DNA of 41,366 bases, from the NCBI GenBank assembly GCA_016779825.1, contig JADHMX010000008.1:1-41366 (forward strand). The letters run 5' to 3'. Of this stretch, positions 8,237 through 16,650 are shown in pieces. The notes under the pieces are model-generated. The model was not told the origin of the DNA. It saw only the letters and a program-made list of their open reading frames with translations, and did no database searches. The translations under genes and the position numbers were made by a program. Within the stretch, counting starts at the first letter, position 1. Each line of letters begins with the position of its first letter. Origin of the DNA: Synechococcus sp. BS301-5m-G53 (lineage in GTDB: Bacteria > Cyanobacteriota > Cyanobacteriia > PCC-6307 > Cyanobiaceae).

Positions 8237-9070
8237 CTGATTAGCAGCCGACGCAATCCCCTGGTCAAACGGCTGCGAACCCTGGCCACCCGCGCAGGGC
8301 GAGAGGGCGAGGGGCTGTTGCTTCTCGAGGGCACCCACCTGTTGCAGGAAGTTCTCAGGCAGGGCGACGCACCCGAGGAAATCATCGCGACTGAAGCCTG
8401 GTTGCAAGGCCATTCGGCCCTGGCAGAACGTTGTTCCCAGGCCCGATGGCGGATCGTCACCGATGAAGTGCTGAGGGCAGCCCTCACGACGGTCACGCCC
8501 GATGGGGTTGCCTGCTTGAGCTCCCTAGACGCTCTTCCCACCGTTCCGTCAGAGCTGGATTTTGTCTTGGTGCTGGATCGAATTCAGGATCCCGGCAACC
8601 TGGGCACCCTGTTGCGGACGGCGCTTGCCGCAGATGTCAACGCGGTCTGGATGGGGGCTGGTGTGGACCCCTTGGGCACGAAGGTGTTGCGGGCCTCAGC
8701 CGGTGCTCTGCTGCAACTGCCGCACCAACGCTTTGGCCCCAGCGAAGCGATGGCGATTCCCCTGCTTCAGCAGGAACTAAAACAGCTACGAGCCTCGGGA
8801 GTGCAGGTTGTGGCCACCCTGGTGCCTGATCCGACCCAGGTGGATCCTCCGATGCCTTACTGGGATCTCGACTGGACGCTGCCGACGGCGCTGGTGTTGG
8901 GCACCGAAGGTGCGGGTCTTCATCCAGATCTGCAGGCCTGCTGTAGCCATGCCGTCACGCTTCCCCACAGCTCAAGGGTGGAATCCCTGAATGTGGCGTC
9001 TGCCGCTGTTCCTCTCCTCCTGGAGCGGCGAAGGGCGACAATGACCGCCACATCGCAGCAGTTCGGGTGA
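8237..9070 (+). CDS. SpoU/TrmH-family RNA 2'-O-methyltransferase
   Basis: The body shows the SPOUT knot motifs DRIQDPGNLGTLLRTA, LVLGTEGAGLH and LPHSSRVESLNVASAAV, so it is an AdoMet-dependent 2'-O-ribose methyltransferase acting on rRNA or tRNA. The N-terminal substrate-binding domain (ISSRRNPLVKRL, then LLLLEGTHLLQEVL) is fully encoded from about 8240. The frame is open from 8123 but has no ATG, GTG or TTG before a TTG at 8318, which would remove the conserved SSRRNPLVK segment. A rare start is therefore inferred: CTG 8237 (used here), CTG 8219, CTG 8207 (overlapping the upstream TGA) or ATT 8240. It ends in a GTGA overlap with lpdA. Confidence 0.85.
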   Translation: MISSRRNPLVKRLRTLATRAGREGEGLLLLEGTHLLQEVLRQGDAPEEIIATEAWLQGHSALAERCSQARWRIVTDEVLRAALTTVTPDGVACLSSLDALPTVPSELDFVLVLDRIQDPGNLGTLLRTALAADVNAVWMGAGVDPLGTKVLRASAGALLQLPHQRFGPSEAMAIPLLQQELKQLRASGVQVVATLVPDPTQVDPPMPYWDLDWTLPTALVLGTEGAGLHPDLQACCSHAVTLPHSSRVESLNVASAAVPLLLERRRATMTATSQQFG

Positions 9071-10509
9071 GCGACGCCAGCTTCGACTTCGACGTCATCG
9101 TTATTGGTGCCGGCTACGGCGGCTTCGACGCTGCCAAACATGCCGCCGAGCACGGACTCAAGACGGCGATCGTGGAATCCCGAGACATGGGCGGCACCTG
9201 TGTGAACCGGGGCTGCGTTCCTTCCAAGGCGCTGCTGGCCGCCAGTGGAAAAGTGCGGGAATTAGCCGACGACAAACATTTGTCGAGCTTCGGCATTCAC
9301 GCTGCTCCTGTGCGTTTCGAGCGGCAGAAGATCGCTGATCACGCCAATCAGCTGGTTCAGACCATTCGCACCAACCTCACCAAGACCCTGGAACGGGCTG
9401 GGGTGACGATCCTCCGGGGCCATGGCCGTCTGGAGGGCAGCCAGAAGGTGGGGCTGCGTGAGCCCAGCGGCGTCGACAGGGTGCTGACCGCCAAGGACGT
9501 CATCATCGCCACAGGTTCGGATCCCTTTGTGCCGCCGGGGATCGAAACCGATGGCCGTACGGTCTTCACCAGTGATGAGGCGATCAACCTGGAATGGCTG
9601 CCCCGCTGGATCGCGATCATCGGCAGCGGTTACATCGGCCTTGAATTTGCGGATGTGTACACCGCCCTGGGTTGCGAAGTGACGATGATCGAGGCGATGG
9701 ACAAGGTGATGCCCACCTTTGATCCAGACATCGCCAAGATCGCTGGTCGTCATCTGATTGACGGTCGCGATATTGATGCTCGTTCCGGCTTGCTGGCCCG
9801 AAAGGTCACCCCGGGCTGTCCAGTGCAGATCGAACTGGCCGATTTCAACAGCCGTGAACTGGTGGAGACCCTTGAGGTGGATGCCGTTCTGGTGGCCACC
9901 GGGCGCGTTCCCAGCAGCAAGGGCCTCAACCTGGAATCGCTAAATGTGGAGACGAACCGCGGTTTTGTCCCGATTGACGACGCCATGCGTGTTCTGGTCA
10001 GCGGTCAGCCCGTGCCCCATCTCTGGGCCGTTGGCGATGTGACCGGCAAGCTGATGCTGGCCCACACCGCTGCTGCCCAGGGCACTGTTGCCGTGGACAA
10101 CATTCTTGGCCACGACCGCGAGATCGACTATCGCAGCATTCCAGCGGCCACCTTCACCCATCCCGAGATCAGCTCCGTTGGTCTGTCTGATGCGGATGCC
10201 AAAGCCCTGGCTGAGAAGGATGGTTTCCAACTCGGCTCCGTGCGCAGTTATTTCAAGGCCAATTCCAAAGCCCTGGCTGAACTGGACAGCGACGGCCTGA
10301 TGAAGCTGCTGTTCAACAAGACCAGTGGTGAAGTGCTTGGAGCTCACATCTATGGGCTCCACGCCGCCGATCTGATCCAGGAGGTGGCCAATGCCGTTGC
10401 CCGCCGTCAAAGCGTGCGTCAGCTCGCCACGGAAGTGCACACGCATCCGACCCTCAGCGAGGTGGTGGAGGTTGCTTACAAACAGGCCGCTGCCCAGCTG
10501 GCCGCCTGA
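9067..10509 (+). CDS. lpdA: Dihydrolipoyl dehydrogenase
   Basis: This 480-residue flavoprotein disulfide reductase is the E3 subunit of pyruvate dehydrogenase and possibly of the glycine cleavage system. It has the FAD motif [12 protein letters not shown] (residues 12-23), the redox pair Cys45-Cys50 in [13 protein letters not shown], the NAD motif [15 protein letters not shown], the second FAD motif LWAVGDVTG and the C-terminal catalytic [11 protein letters not shown]. The GTG start at 9067 overlaps the stop of the methyltransferase gene (GTGA). The partner pdhA lies about 9 kb away on the other strand. Confidence 0.94.
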   Translation: MSDASFDFDVIVIGAGYGGFDAAKHAAEHGLKTAIVESRDMGGTCVNRGCVPSKALLAASGKVRELADDKHLSSFGIHAAPVRFERQKIADHANQLVQTIRTNLTKTLERAGVTILRGHGRLEGSQKVGLREPSGVDRVLTAKDVIIATGSDPFVPPGIETDGRTVFTSDEAINLEWLPRWIAIIGSGYIGLEFADVYTALGCEVTMIEAMDKVMPTFDPDIAKIAGRHLIDGRDIDARSGLLARKVTPGCPVQIELADFNSRELVETLEVDAVLVATGRVPSSKGLNLESLNVETNRGFVPIDDAMRVLVSGQPVPHLWAVGDVTGKLMLAHTAAAQGTVAVDNILGHDREIDYRSIPAATFTHPEISSVGLSDADAKALAEKDGFQLGSVRSYFKANSKALAELDSDGLMKLLFNKTSGEVLGAHIYGLHAADLIQEVANAVARRQSVRQLATEVHTHPTLSEVVEVAYKQAAAQLAA

Positions 10510-10550
10510 TCCCGCGCACCCGTTTCCCGTCCCAGCATTATCCCTGTTCC

Positions 10551-11435
10551 ATGGAGATCCGCCGTCGTCCCCCCAACCCCAAGGTGCGGGTTGCCCATCT
10601 CGAATATGCGGTCCCCCACGACGATGAGGAACCGCGTCACATCCTCGAGAAGATTGTTTGGGAAAAAGACCGTCAGATCGATATCGCTCGCGAGAAAGTT
10701 CCCCTCGACAACCTGAAGCAGCAGATCGCCAAGCTTCCTCCCACGAAGGATTTTCTGGGGGCGCTTCAAAAGGCCGCCAGGAAGCCGGCGGTGATTGCTG
10801 AGGTGAAAAAAGCGAGCCCTAGCAAAGGGGTGATTCGTGAAGATTTCGATCCGGTGGCGATCGCCAAGGCCTATGCCGCCGGGGGCGCGAGCTGTCTCTC
10901 TGTGCTTACGGATAAGACGTTTTTTCAGGGGGGATTCGATGTCTTGGTGGAGGTGCGTCAGGCCGTCGACCTGCCTCTGCTCTGCAAGGAGTTTGTCTTG
11001 AGTCCTTATCAGCTGTTTCAGGCCCGGGCGGCCGGTGCTGATGCGGTTCTGCTGATCGCTGCCATCCTGTCGGACCAGGATCTGCGTTATCTCAGCAAGG
11101 CCGCAGCGGCTCTCGGCCTCACGGTGTTGGTGGAAGTCCATGACGCCACTGAAATGGACCGGGTCCTCAGCATTGGCGGCTTCCCCTTGATCGGGATCAA
11201 CAACCGTGATCTCACCAGCTTCGAAACGGATCTGGCCACGACAGAGCGGCTGCTGACTGACTTCAACGACCGCTTGCAGCAGCAGGGGGCACTGCTTGTG
11301 AGTGAGTCGGGTCTGTTCACCAGGGCCGATCTCGATCGGGTTCAGGCCGCCGGTGCAGGGGCGGTGCTGGTGGGGGAAGCCCTGATGCGGCAGCCGGATG
11401 TTGAAGCCGGTCTGGTGCAGCTGATCCAGCCTTGA
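10551..11435 (+). CDS. trpC: Indole-3-glycerol phosphate synthase
   Basis: This 294-residue TIM-barrel enzyme of tryptophan synthesis closes the ring of CdRP. Hallmarks are [15 protein letters not shown] (catalytic Lys), [25 protein letters not shown] (Lys), [12 protein letters not shown] (Glu), [13 protein letters not shown] and LVSESGLF (Glu). An N-terminal extension of about 40 residues before the usual ILEKIV start is common in cyanobacteria. It starts at ATG 10551, 41 bp after lpdA. Confidence 0.95.
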   Translation: MEIRRRPPNPKVRVAHLEYAVPHDDEEPRHILEKIVWEKDRQIDIAREKVPLDNLKQQIAKLPPTKDFLGALQKAARKPAVIAEVKKASPSKGVIREDFDPVAIAKAYAAGGASCLSVLTDKTFFQGGFDVLVEVRQAVDLPLLCKEFVLSPYQLFQARAAGADAVLLIAAILSDQDLRYLSKAAAALGLTVLVEVHDATEMDRVLSIGGFPLIGINNRDLTSFETDLATTERLLTDFNDRLQQQGALLVSESGLFTRADLDRVQAAGAGAVLVGEALMRQPDVEAGLVQLIQP

Positions 11436-11493
11436 TCACACGGCTTTCCGTGCCCACTGCTGATGCAGAATTGATCCATTCAGGCGGTTCCTT

Positions 11494-12165
11494 GTGCTGA
11501 TTAGCCTTTTGACCGGTTTTGCAGCCGGGGCCGTCCACGTGGTGGGTGGTGCTGACCACTTGGTGGCGATGGCCCCTTTCTCCTTGAATAAGCCCCTGGC
11601 TGCCTTTCGTCACTCCCTGGCCTGGGGTGCCGGCCACTCCACCGGAGTTGTGGTTCTGGCACTGATCGCCATCGGCCTGAAAGATCTGGCCCATGTGGAG
11701 ACGATGTCGTCCTGGGCAGAATTTCTGGTGGGCGTGGCCCTGCTTGTGGTGGGTGCCCTGGCCGTGCGCACGGCCTTCGGGCTGGAACTGCACACCCATG
11801 AGCACCACCATGACGGTGCTGCTGCAGAGCATCGTCATCTTCACCTGCATGTGCGCGGCGCCAGCAACCATCGTCGCCATGTGCATGCTTCCTCTGGCTT
11901 GGGCCTGCTGCATGGACTGGCGGGGGCCAGTCACCTGCTGGCGGTGATCCCAGCCCTGGCCCTGCCTCCCCACGCCGCTTTGGGCTATCTGGTGGCCTAT
12001 CTGCTTGGTTCCATCGGCGCCATGGCGGCTGTGGTCTCCGTCGTGTCGTTCCTCACCCTCCGCAGCGGTGCCCGGCTGATGCCCTTCCTCGTGGGCGGTG
12101 CGGGTGCTCTGTCGATCATCACCGGGGCCATCTGGCTGCAGAAAACCTCACCAGCATTGTTCTGA
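11494..12165 (+). CDS. UreH-like membrane protein, putative nickel permease
   Basis: This 223-residue protein has about six hydrophobic segments. It opens with HVVGGADHLVAMAPF and RHSLAWGAGHSTGVVVL, the motifs of the UreH/NicO-type transporter-like family (a His-Asp-His cluster in the first helices). A central loop at about residues 95-135 is packed with His (HTHEHHHDG, HRHLHLHVRG), typical of a metal-binding loop in nickel or cobalt carriers. It converges on the nickel-SOD genes and overlaps the end of sodX by 18 bp. Nickel as substrate is inferred from family and neighbourhood; import versus export is not resolvable. Confidence 0.7.
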   Translation: MLISLLTGFAAGAVHVVGGADHLVAMAPFSLNKPLAAFRHSLAWGAGHSTGVVVLALIAIGLKDLAHVETMSSWAEFLVGVALLVVGALAVRTAFGLELHTHEHHHDGAAAEHRHLHLHVRGASNHRRHVHASSGLGLLHGLAGASHLLAVIPALALPPHAALGYLVAYLLGSIGAMAAVVSVVSFLTLRSGARLMPFLVGGAGALSIITGAIWLQKTSPALF

Positions 12166-12480
12166 TCCCCTGCGGGGGAGCCGACCCACCACCTCGCCAA
12201 TCAACAGCTTTGTTGGCACCGCTCCGAGTTGGCGGCTGTCGGTGCTTGCGGCGGGGTTGTCTCCCAGTAACCAAAGCCCCGTTCCCTCAACGTTCTTCAG
12301 GCGCTTGATCAGGCGAAGCTTGCTTTGCTGTGGATGCCAGGTCACCACCACGGATCCCAGGCTGGGAGCGGGCTTCCCTCCCAGCCGTTTGACCAGAACT
12401 CGGTCTCCGGGTTCAAGGGTGGGTTGCATCGATCGTCCTTCGATCCGCAGCAGCAGCCGTCGCCCACAAAAAAGCAGCAA
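12148..12480 (-). CDS. sodX: Nickel-type superoxide dismutase maturation protease
   Basis: This S24/S26-type peptidase of about 110 residues carries the Ser in IEGRSMQPTLEPGDRVLV (about residue 17) and a Lys in LRLIKRLKN, followed by LLGDNPAASTDSR, the signal-peptidase-like box. Such proteases encoded beside sodN are thought to trim the Ni-SOD precursor to expose its N-terminal His. The TTG at 12480 is used here, but it lies inside a strong hairpin. The frame is open further upstream, where a CTG overlaps the sodN stop (CTGA) and would give a longer N-terminus. Its 3' end overlaps the permease gene tail to tail. Confidence 0.82.
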   Translation of the reverse strand: MLLFCGRRLLLRIEGRSMQPTLEPGDRVLVKRLGGKPAPSLGSVVVTWHPQQSKLRLIKRLKNVEGTGLWLLGDNPAASTDSRQLGAVPTKLLIGEVVGRLPRRGSEQCW

Positions 12481-12504
12481 CAGGTCGCGAAGACCTGCTG
12501 CTGC
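12468..12504 (-). terminator. Rho-independent terminator/attenuator between sodN and sodX
   Basis: In the minus-strand RNA, GCAGCA(G)CAGGTC at 12504-12492 pairs with GACCTG(T)TGCTGC at 12486-12474 (12 pairs, one mismatch) around a 5-nt loop TTCGC, followed at once by six U (12473-12468). This is a textbook intrinsic terminator 27 nt past the sodN stop. It overlaps the first codons assigned to sodX, so it should limit sodX to read-through transcription. Confidence 0.75.
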
Positions 12505-12530
12505 GATGGGGGGGTTGGTTCTGTTCGAAC

Positions 12531-13004
12531 TCAGGATGCGGTGACCCAGGCGTCGGAACGGCCCTTGGACTGCCAGAACATGCCGTGGATTTTTTCAACG
12601 GCGGCCATCAGTTCCTCGGCCTTGGCCTGATCGATGTTCACCTTGCAGGCGCTGCAGAGTTTGGCGGCTTTCCAGAAGGTGTCGTGCAGGTCGGGGAAGC
12701 TGGCCAGGTGATCGGGCTTGAAATAGTCGGTCCAGAGGATCAACAGCTCTTTCTTGGTCTTCTGTGCTTCCTCTTCCTTGATGGCGACATAGCGGCCGAA
12801 GGTGTTGTTGTAGGCAGCCAGGGCAGCGGCGTCACCAGCGGCGGGGGCTTCCATCGCCTTCAGCTTTTTGGTCATCGACAGCACGGCTTCGGCTGCTACA
12901 CGAGCGGAAGCCGGGTCGTACACGCCACAAGGACCGTCGCAATGGGCTTCTGCCACGGGGGCAGGGAGGGCACATGCAAGGGCGGAAAGGGCCGAGCGCA
13001 GCAT
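12531..13004 (-). CDS. sodN: Nickel-containing superoxide dismutase
   Basis: This 157-residue precursor has a 20-residue leader ending APVAEA, followed by the nickel hook HCDGPCGVYDP. After cleavage His21, Cys22 and Cys26 become His1, Cys2 and Cys6, the Ni ligands of Ni-SOD, which dismutates superoxide to oxygen and peroxide. The mature part (about 137 residues, all-helical, with KPDHLASFPDLHDTFWKAAKLCSACK) has the expected length. ATG 13004 starts 42 bp after the FKBP gene on the same strand and the protease sodX follows. Hairpins flank the cistron on both sides. Confidence 0.96.
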   Translation of the reverse strand: MLRSALSALACALPAPVAEAHCDGPCGVYDPASARVAAEAVLSMTKKLKAMEAPAAGDAAALAAYNNTFGRYVAIKEEEAQKTKKELLILWTDYFKPDHLASFPDLHDTFWKAAKLCSACKVNIDQAKAEELMAAVEKIHGMFWQSKGRSDAWVTAS

Positions 13005-13011
13005 CGGTTCA

Positions 13012-13048
13012 GAGCGGAATTGGCTTGAGTTGAGCCTAGCTTCCGCTC
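13012..13048 (-). other. Intercistronic hairpin filling the FKBP-sodN gap
   Basis: GAGCGGAA at 13012-13019 and TTCCGCTC at 13041-13048 are perfect inverted repeats, with an inner pair GGCT (13022-13025) and AGCC (13033-13036). The RNA hairpin would begin at the FKBP stop codon and end 7 nt before the sodN ATG. There is no U-tract, so it looks like a processing, stability or translational element rather than a terminator. Confidence 0.5.
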
Positions 13049-13646
13049 ACTTCTTCACGTCGAGCAGTTCCACCTCGAAGATCAAAGTTGCATTGGGGGG
13101 GATCACGCCACCGGCTCCCCGGGTTCCGTAACCCAGATCAGAGGGGATCACCAGCTTGCGTTTGCCGCCCACCTTCATGCCGGCGACACCTTCGTCCCAA
13201 CCCTTGATCACCCGGCCAGCGCCGAGGGGAAAGCTGAAGGGGGTGCCTCGGTCGTAGCTGGCATCGAACTGCAGTCCGTCTTCCAGCGTGCCGCGGTAGT
13301 GCACCACCACCGTTTGGCCGGGGGTGGCCTCTTCGCCGCTGCCCACCTCCAGCTCGATGATTTTCAGACCACTGGCGGTGATGGTGGTGTCAGGAGCATC
13401 AAGGGGGCCGCCGAGGGCTGAAGCGTCGGCGGGAGCGGAATCGTTGGCCATGGCGAAAAGAGTCGGGTTGGGGTCGTCAGGGTCGAGTTCGAAGCTCAAG
13501 GCCTTTTGGGGTTTCGAAGCCTCGGTGCGAACGGCAGCTGGCTGCGCCGGGGCTGCGGAAACGGTGGAGGGGGCCACGATCTGGCTGACCAGGGCCAGGA
13601 GCAGGCAGGCCACGCAGACCGTTGTGCTGATGATGATGTCGCGCAC
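13047..13646 (-). CDS. FKBP-type peptidyl-prolyl cis-trans isomerase
   Basis: This 199-residue protein has an N-terminal hydrophobic signal or anchor (about residues 5-30, [13 protein letters not shown]), then a low-complexity Pro/Ala linker, then one FKBP domain from about residue 95: [70 protein letters not shown]. It catalyses proline isomerisation, here probably in the lumen or periplasm given the signal. It is the gene directly upstream of sodN, so it may feed transcription into it. Confidence 0.9.
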   Translation of the reverse strand: MRDIIISTTVCVACLLLALVSQIVAPSTVSAAPAQPAAVRTEASKPQKALSFELDPDDPNPTLFAMANDSAPADASALGGPLDAPDTTITASGLKIIELEVGSGEEATPGQTVVVHYRGTLEDGLQFDASYDRGTPFSFPLGAGRVIKGWDEGVAGMKVGGKRKLVIPSDLGYGTRGAGGVIPPNATLIFEVELLDVKK

Positions 13647-13697
13647 GGAATGGCTTCTGTTGCATCGATTCTGACCTTCAGTCCGCGGCGTCGGCGT

Positions 13698-14027
13698 TCA
13701 TTCAGACCGGTTCATTTGCCGCAGCTGTTGCTCGAGGCGATCAATGCGTCCGCGCAGCTCATCCACTTCCTTCTGGCTGGGAACGCCAAAGTCCTGGAGC
13801 AGGTTGTCGCGGTTGCGTTCCAGGTTGCGCCCCATCTGCTGTTCCAGTTCGGGGGTTTCACCGCGGAGGGCCTTGAGCACGTCGTCCACCAGTGCCGATG
13901 CCTCATTCGGATCAAGCCGGCCACTGCTCACCCAGTTCTGGGTGACGCCGCGCAGCCGTTCAGCAACGAGGGTGGTTGTGCCCAGGCCGCGGAGCAGCAG
14001 TTGCTGAAGAGGATTCGCGGCATCCAT
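13698..14027 (-). CDS. Coiled-coil, phasin-like small protein
   Basis: This 109-residue protein starts MDAANPLQQLLLRGLGTT, followed by a helical region and a C-terminal coiled coil with heptads (KEVDELRGRIDRLEQQLRQM). The organisation resembles the small phasin-like or granule-associated family proteins found in cyanobacteria, but the similarity is of pattern only and no granule genes are nearby. The frame is open upstream, and ATG 14025-14027 is chosen because the conserved-looking domain begins there. It is divergent from lnt with a 53-bp gap. Confidence 0.65.
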   Translation of the reverse strand: MDAANPLQQLLLRGLGTTTLVAERLRGVTQNWVSSGRLDPNEASALVDDVLKALRGETPELEQQMGRNLERNRDNLLQDFGVPSQKEVDELRGRIDRLEQQLRQMNRSE

Positions 14028-14080
14028 GGCGACAGGTGGGCGGCTCCGATCCAGGATGCCTTCGGCCGGGACTGCTGACC

Positions 14081-15496
14081 ATGGGCAATCACCAACTGCA
14101 GGCCGGATCGCGGGCGCTGCTTGGCGGCGTCTTGGCAGGCGTGGCGCCAGCCTTTGGCGGGCCATTGCTGATGGTCCCCGCCCTGGCGCTGCTCTGGTCC
14201 GTGGCTGAGCGTCCCCGCTGGTCGGCGGGCTGGGGACTGCTGGCTGTTTTGATCAGCCACCGTTGGTTGCTGGCCCTGCATCCCCTCACCTGGATGGGCG
14301 TTCCCGCCTGGCTGAGCCTGCCAGTTGCGCTGGCCCTTTGGCTGGCCTGCGGGATCCTTGCCGCCTTGCTCGTTGGCGGATGGTCTCTGCTGGCGCGGCG
14401 GCTGCCTCGCCGCTGGCCGCGTCCAGTGCGGCTGATGCTGCTGGCCGGCCTCTGGGCCTTGGCCGAACTGGTGCTGTCGGGGTCGCCGCTGTTCTGGATC
14501 GGCGTCGGCGGCACCACCCTGCCCTGGGACCGCCCCTTGGCGGGATTGGCTCGCTGGTTCGGCTCCGGGGGGCTGACGTTGCTGCAGTTGTGGTGGGGCT
14601 GTTGCCTGCTGGTGCTGTTCGAACAACCCGCTGCCTGGCGTCGCTGGGGCCTGATCGGATTGCTCAGCGTGCTTCTGGCCCATGGCTTGGGGAGCTGGCT
14701 GTTGTCGGCGCCGCCGCCGCCGGTCGGGTCCGTAGGCATGGGGGTCTGGCAACCCGCTGTTCCCACACGAGAAAAATTCGATCTGGAGCGTCAACAGGCG
14801 CTTCCAGAAGCGCTGGTGGATGCGATGCGTCAGCTGGAGCCCAACAATCCAGTGGCTTTGGTGGCTCCGGAAGGAGCGCTGCCGGCGAATTTTCAGGTGC
14901 CGGTCGAGGCTCCAGCCATCCCCCTGATCAGCGGTGGATTTCGTTGGGTGCGAGGTCAACAACGCAGTTCTCTGTTGCTGTACGAGCCGCCGGATCGCTT
15001 TCCTGTTCCCCTCGCCGACAAGCATCGTCTGGTGCCGATCGGGGAATGGGTTCCGCCGCTGCCCGCTGGCCTGACGGCGGGGCTGTCTGCGGTGGGTGGA
15101 TTGTCTCCGGGCCCGGCATCCCGAACCATGGCGGTTTTAGAGCCGCCGGCTGCTGTGGCCATCTGCTACGAGATCGCCGATGGTCTGGCCCTGGCACGCG
15201 CTGTCGCTGATGGCGCGACCTGGCTGCTGGCTATTGCCAATCTCGACCCTTACCCGATGCAGCTGCAGAAGCAGTTTTTGGCGCTGGCGCAGCTGCGGGC
15301 GATCGAGACCGGACGGGACCTGCTCAGCGTTGGCAACACGGGCCCCACGGCGCTGATTTCGGCCAACGGGTCGGTGCAGTGGTTGCTTTCGCCTGACGCC
15401 CCCGGCGTGGCCCAGGCCGTCATTCAGGTGCGCGAGCGCGTCACGCCCTATTCCCGTTGGATCAGCCCCCCACCCAGAACGGTTTCACCCTCGTAG
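14081..15496 (+). CDS. lnt: Apolipoprotein N-acyltransferase
   Basis: This 471-residue protein has about seven hydrophobic helices in the first 225 residues, followed by a nitrilase-type catalytic domain on the outer face of the plasma membrane. The catalytic Glu is in [12 protein letters not shown] and the Cys in [12 protein letters not shown]; the Lys should lie between them. It adds the third acyl chain to lipoproteins. ATG 14081 ([16 protein letters not shown]) is preferred because it precedes the first helix directly; an upstream extension would overlap the divergent coiled-coil gene. Its last 49 bp overlap the end of mnmA. Confidence 0.9.
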   Translation: MGNHQLQAGSRALLGGVLAGVAPAFGGPLLMVPALALLWSVAERPRWSAGWGLLAVLISHRWLLALHPLTWMGVPAWLSLPVALALWLACGILAALLVGGWSLLARRLPRRWPRPVRLMLLAGLWALAELVLSGSPLFWIGVGGTTLPWDRPLAGLARWFGSGGLTLLQLWWGCCLLVLFEQPAAWRRWGLIGLLSVLLAHGLGSWLLSAPPPPVGSVGMGVWQPAVPTREKFDLERQQALPEALVDAMRQLEPNNPVALVAPEGALPANFQVPVEAPAIPLISGGFRWVRGQQRSSLLLYEPPDRFPVPLADKHRLVPIGEWVPPLPAGLTAGLSAVGGLSPGPASRTMAVLEPPAAVAICYEIADGLALARAVADGATWLLAIANLDPYPMQLQKQFLALAQLRAIETGRDLLSVGNTGPTALISANGSVQWLLSPDAPGVAQAVIQVRERVTPYSRWISPPPRTVSPS

Positions 15497-16599
15497 AAGA
15501 CCGCCGCCTGGCCAGGGGTGATTGAGAACTGCTCCTCTTCAAAGCTGAGACGGCAGCGGTGAGGCCGCTCTCGCTGCTGATCTGCCTCGGTGGCCGGGAG
15601 GGGTGAAAGCTCCGCACGCACCGGCGTGCTGCGGTAGCGCACCTGTACCTCAACGGTTCGCGGCCCCTCGATCGGGTCGATCGAGACCCAGTTCACCGCG
15701 CCCACCACGCAGCTGTCTCGGCCGGCTTCGGCCCGTGGAGCGACGACCACCCGATTCATCGCAGCATCAAGCCGGATGACGTGAAGGGGCTCGCGCCAGG
15801 CCACACCGAGACCTTTGCGCTGACCGATGGTGAAGTGTTCGATGCCGTCGTGCTCGCCCACAACGGTTCCGTCCGCCAGAACGATTTCTCCCTGCCGCGG
15901 TGGCAGATAAGCATCCAGGAATGCCCGCATGGATCCGTGGTGGTCTGCCAGGCAAAGGTCCTGGCTTTCCGGTTTTTCTGCGGTGCGCAGACCGTGGCGG
16001 GCGGCTTCGAGCCTTGTGTCGGGTTTGGTCAGTTCCCCCAAGGGAAAAACGATGCGCCCCAACACCTCCTGGGGCAGGTCGTAGAGGAAATAGCTCTGGT
16101 CCTTGCGGGTATCGAGGCCCCGCAAAAGCTGATGGCGCCCTTGATCACCGCCATGACGGATCCGGGCGTAGTGGCCGGTGGCGATGCGGGGCAGCTTGCG
16201 CTCTTGCAGAGCCCAATCGAGCATCGGACCAAATTTCACGGAGCGATTGCACTGGGAGCAGGGCAGTGGCGTGATCCCATCGCGGTAGCCGTCCACCAGC
16301 CGTTGAACGATCTCCTGTTGGAAGGTCTCCCGGGTGTCCACAACGTGGTGGGGAATGCCCAGCTGTTCACAGATGCCGGCCGCATCCACGAGTCCCTCCG
16401 CGCAACAGGCCCCTTTCCCGCTCATCAGCCAGAGCGTCAGGCCTTCCACCTGCCAGCCCGCTTCCACCAGCAGTGCTGCTGTCAGAGAACTGTCAACGCC
16501 TCCGGACAGACCAACGGCCACGCGATGCTCCCCAGGCCATTGCCGGAGCCGCTCAAGAGCTGCCTCTCCAGCGCGGGTTGAGGTGGATCCAACGGCCAT
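15448..16599 (-). CDS. mnmA: tRNA-specific 2-thiouridylase
   Basis: This 383-residue enzyme thiolates U34 of tRNA-Lys/Glu/Gln. The N-terminal PP-loop is [11 protein letters not shown]. The two catalytic cysteines lie in [14 protein letters not shown] and [10 protein letters not shown], and GQRKGLGVA and the C-terminal beta-barrel are also visible. ATG 16599 (MAVGST) was chosen; the frame stays open far upstream opposite nnr, but that part is a shadow. The start is divergent from nnr with 51 bp between, which must hold both promoters. Confidence 0.93.
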   Translation of the reverse strand: MAVGSTSTRAGEAALERLRQWPGEHRVAVGLSGGVDSSLTAALLVEAGWQVEGLTLWLMSGKGACCAEGLVDAAGICEQLGIPHHVVDTRETFQQEIVQRLVDGYRDGITPLPCSQCNRSVKFGPMLDWALQERKLPRIATGHYARIRHGGDQGRHQLLRGLDTRKDQSYFLYDLPQEVLGRIVFPLGELTKPDTRLEAARHGLRTAEKPESQDLCLADHHGSMRAFLDAYLPPRQGEIVLADGTVVGEHDGIEHFTIGQRKGLGVAWREPLHVIRLDAAMNRVVVAPRAEAGRDSCVVGAVNWVSIDPIEGPRTVEVQVRYRSTPVRAELSPLPATEADQQRERPHRCRLSFEEEQFSITPGQAAVFYEGETVLGGGLIQRE

Positions 16600-16650
16600 G
16601 GGCGGCGCAGGGAGTTCTCTCCATAGTGAGGTCCCGGCAACCTGCAACTG

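Noticed and set aside
10857-10864. GCGATCGC (HIP1-type palindrome)
   Set aside because: I noticed this one occurrence, inside trpC. HIP1-rich genomes would show dozens in 41 kb, so it is not a repeat family here.
11439-11452. CACGG/CCGTG hairpin after trpC
   Set aside because: A five-base-pair stem with no T-tract is too weak to call a terminator.
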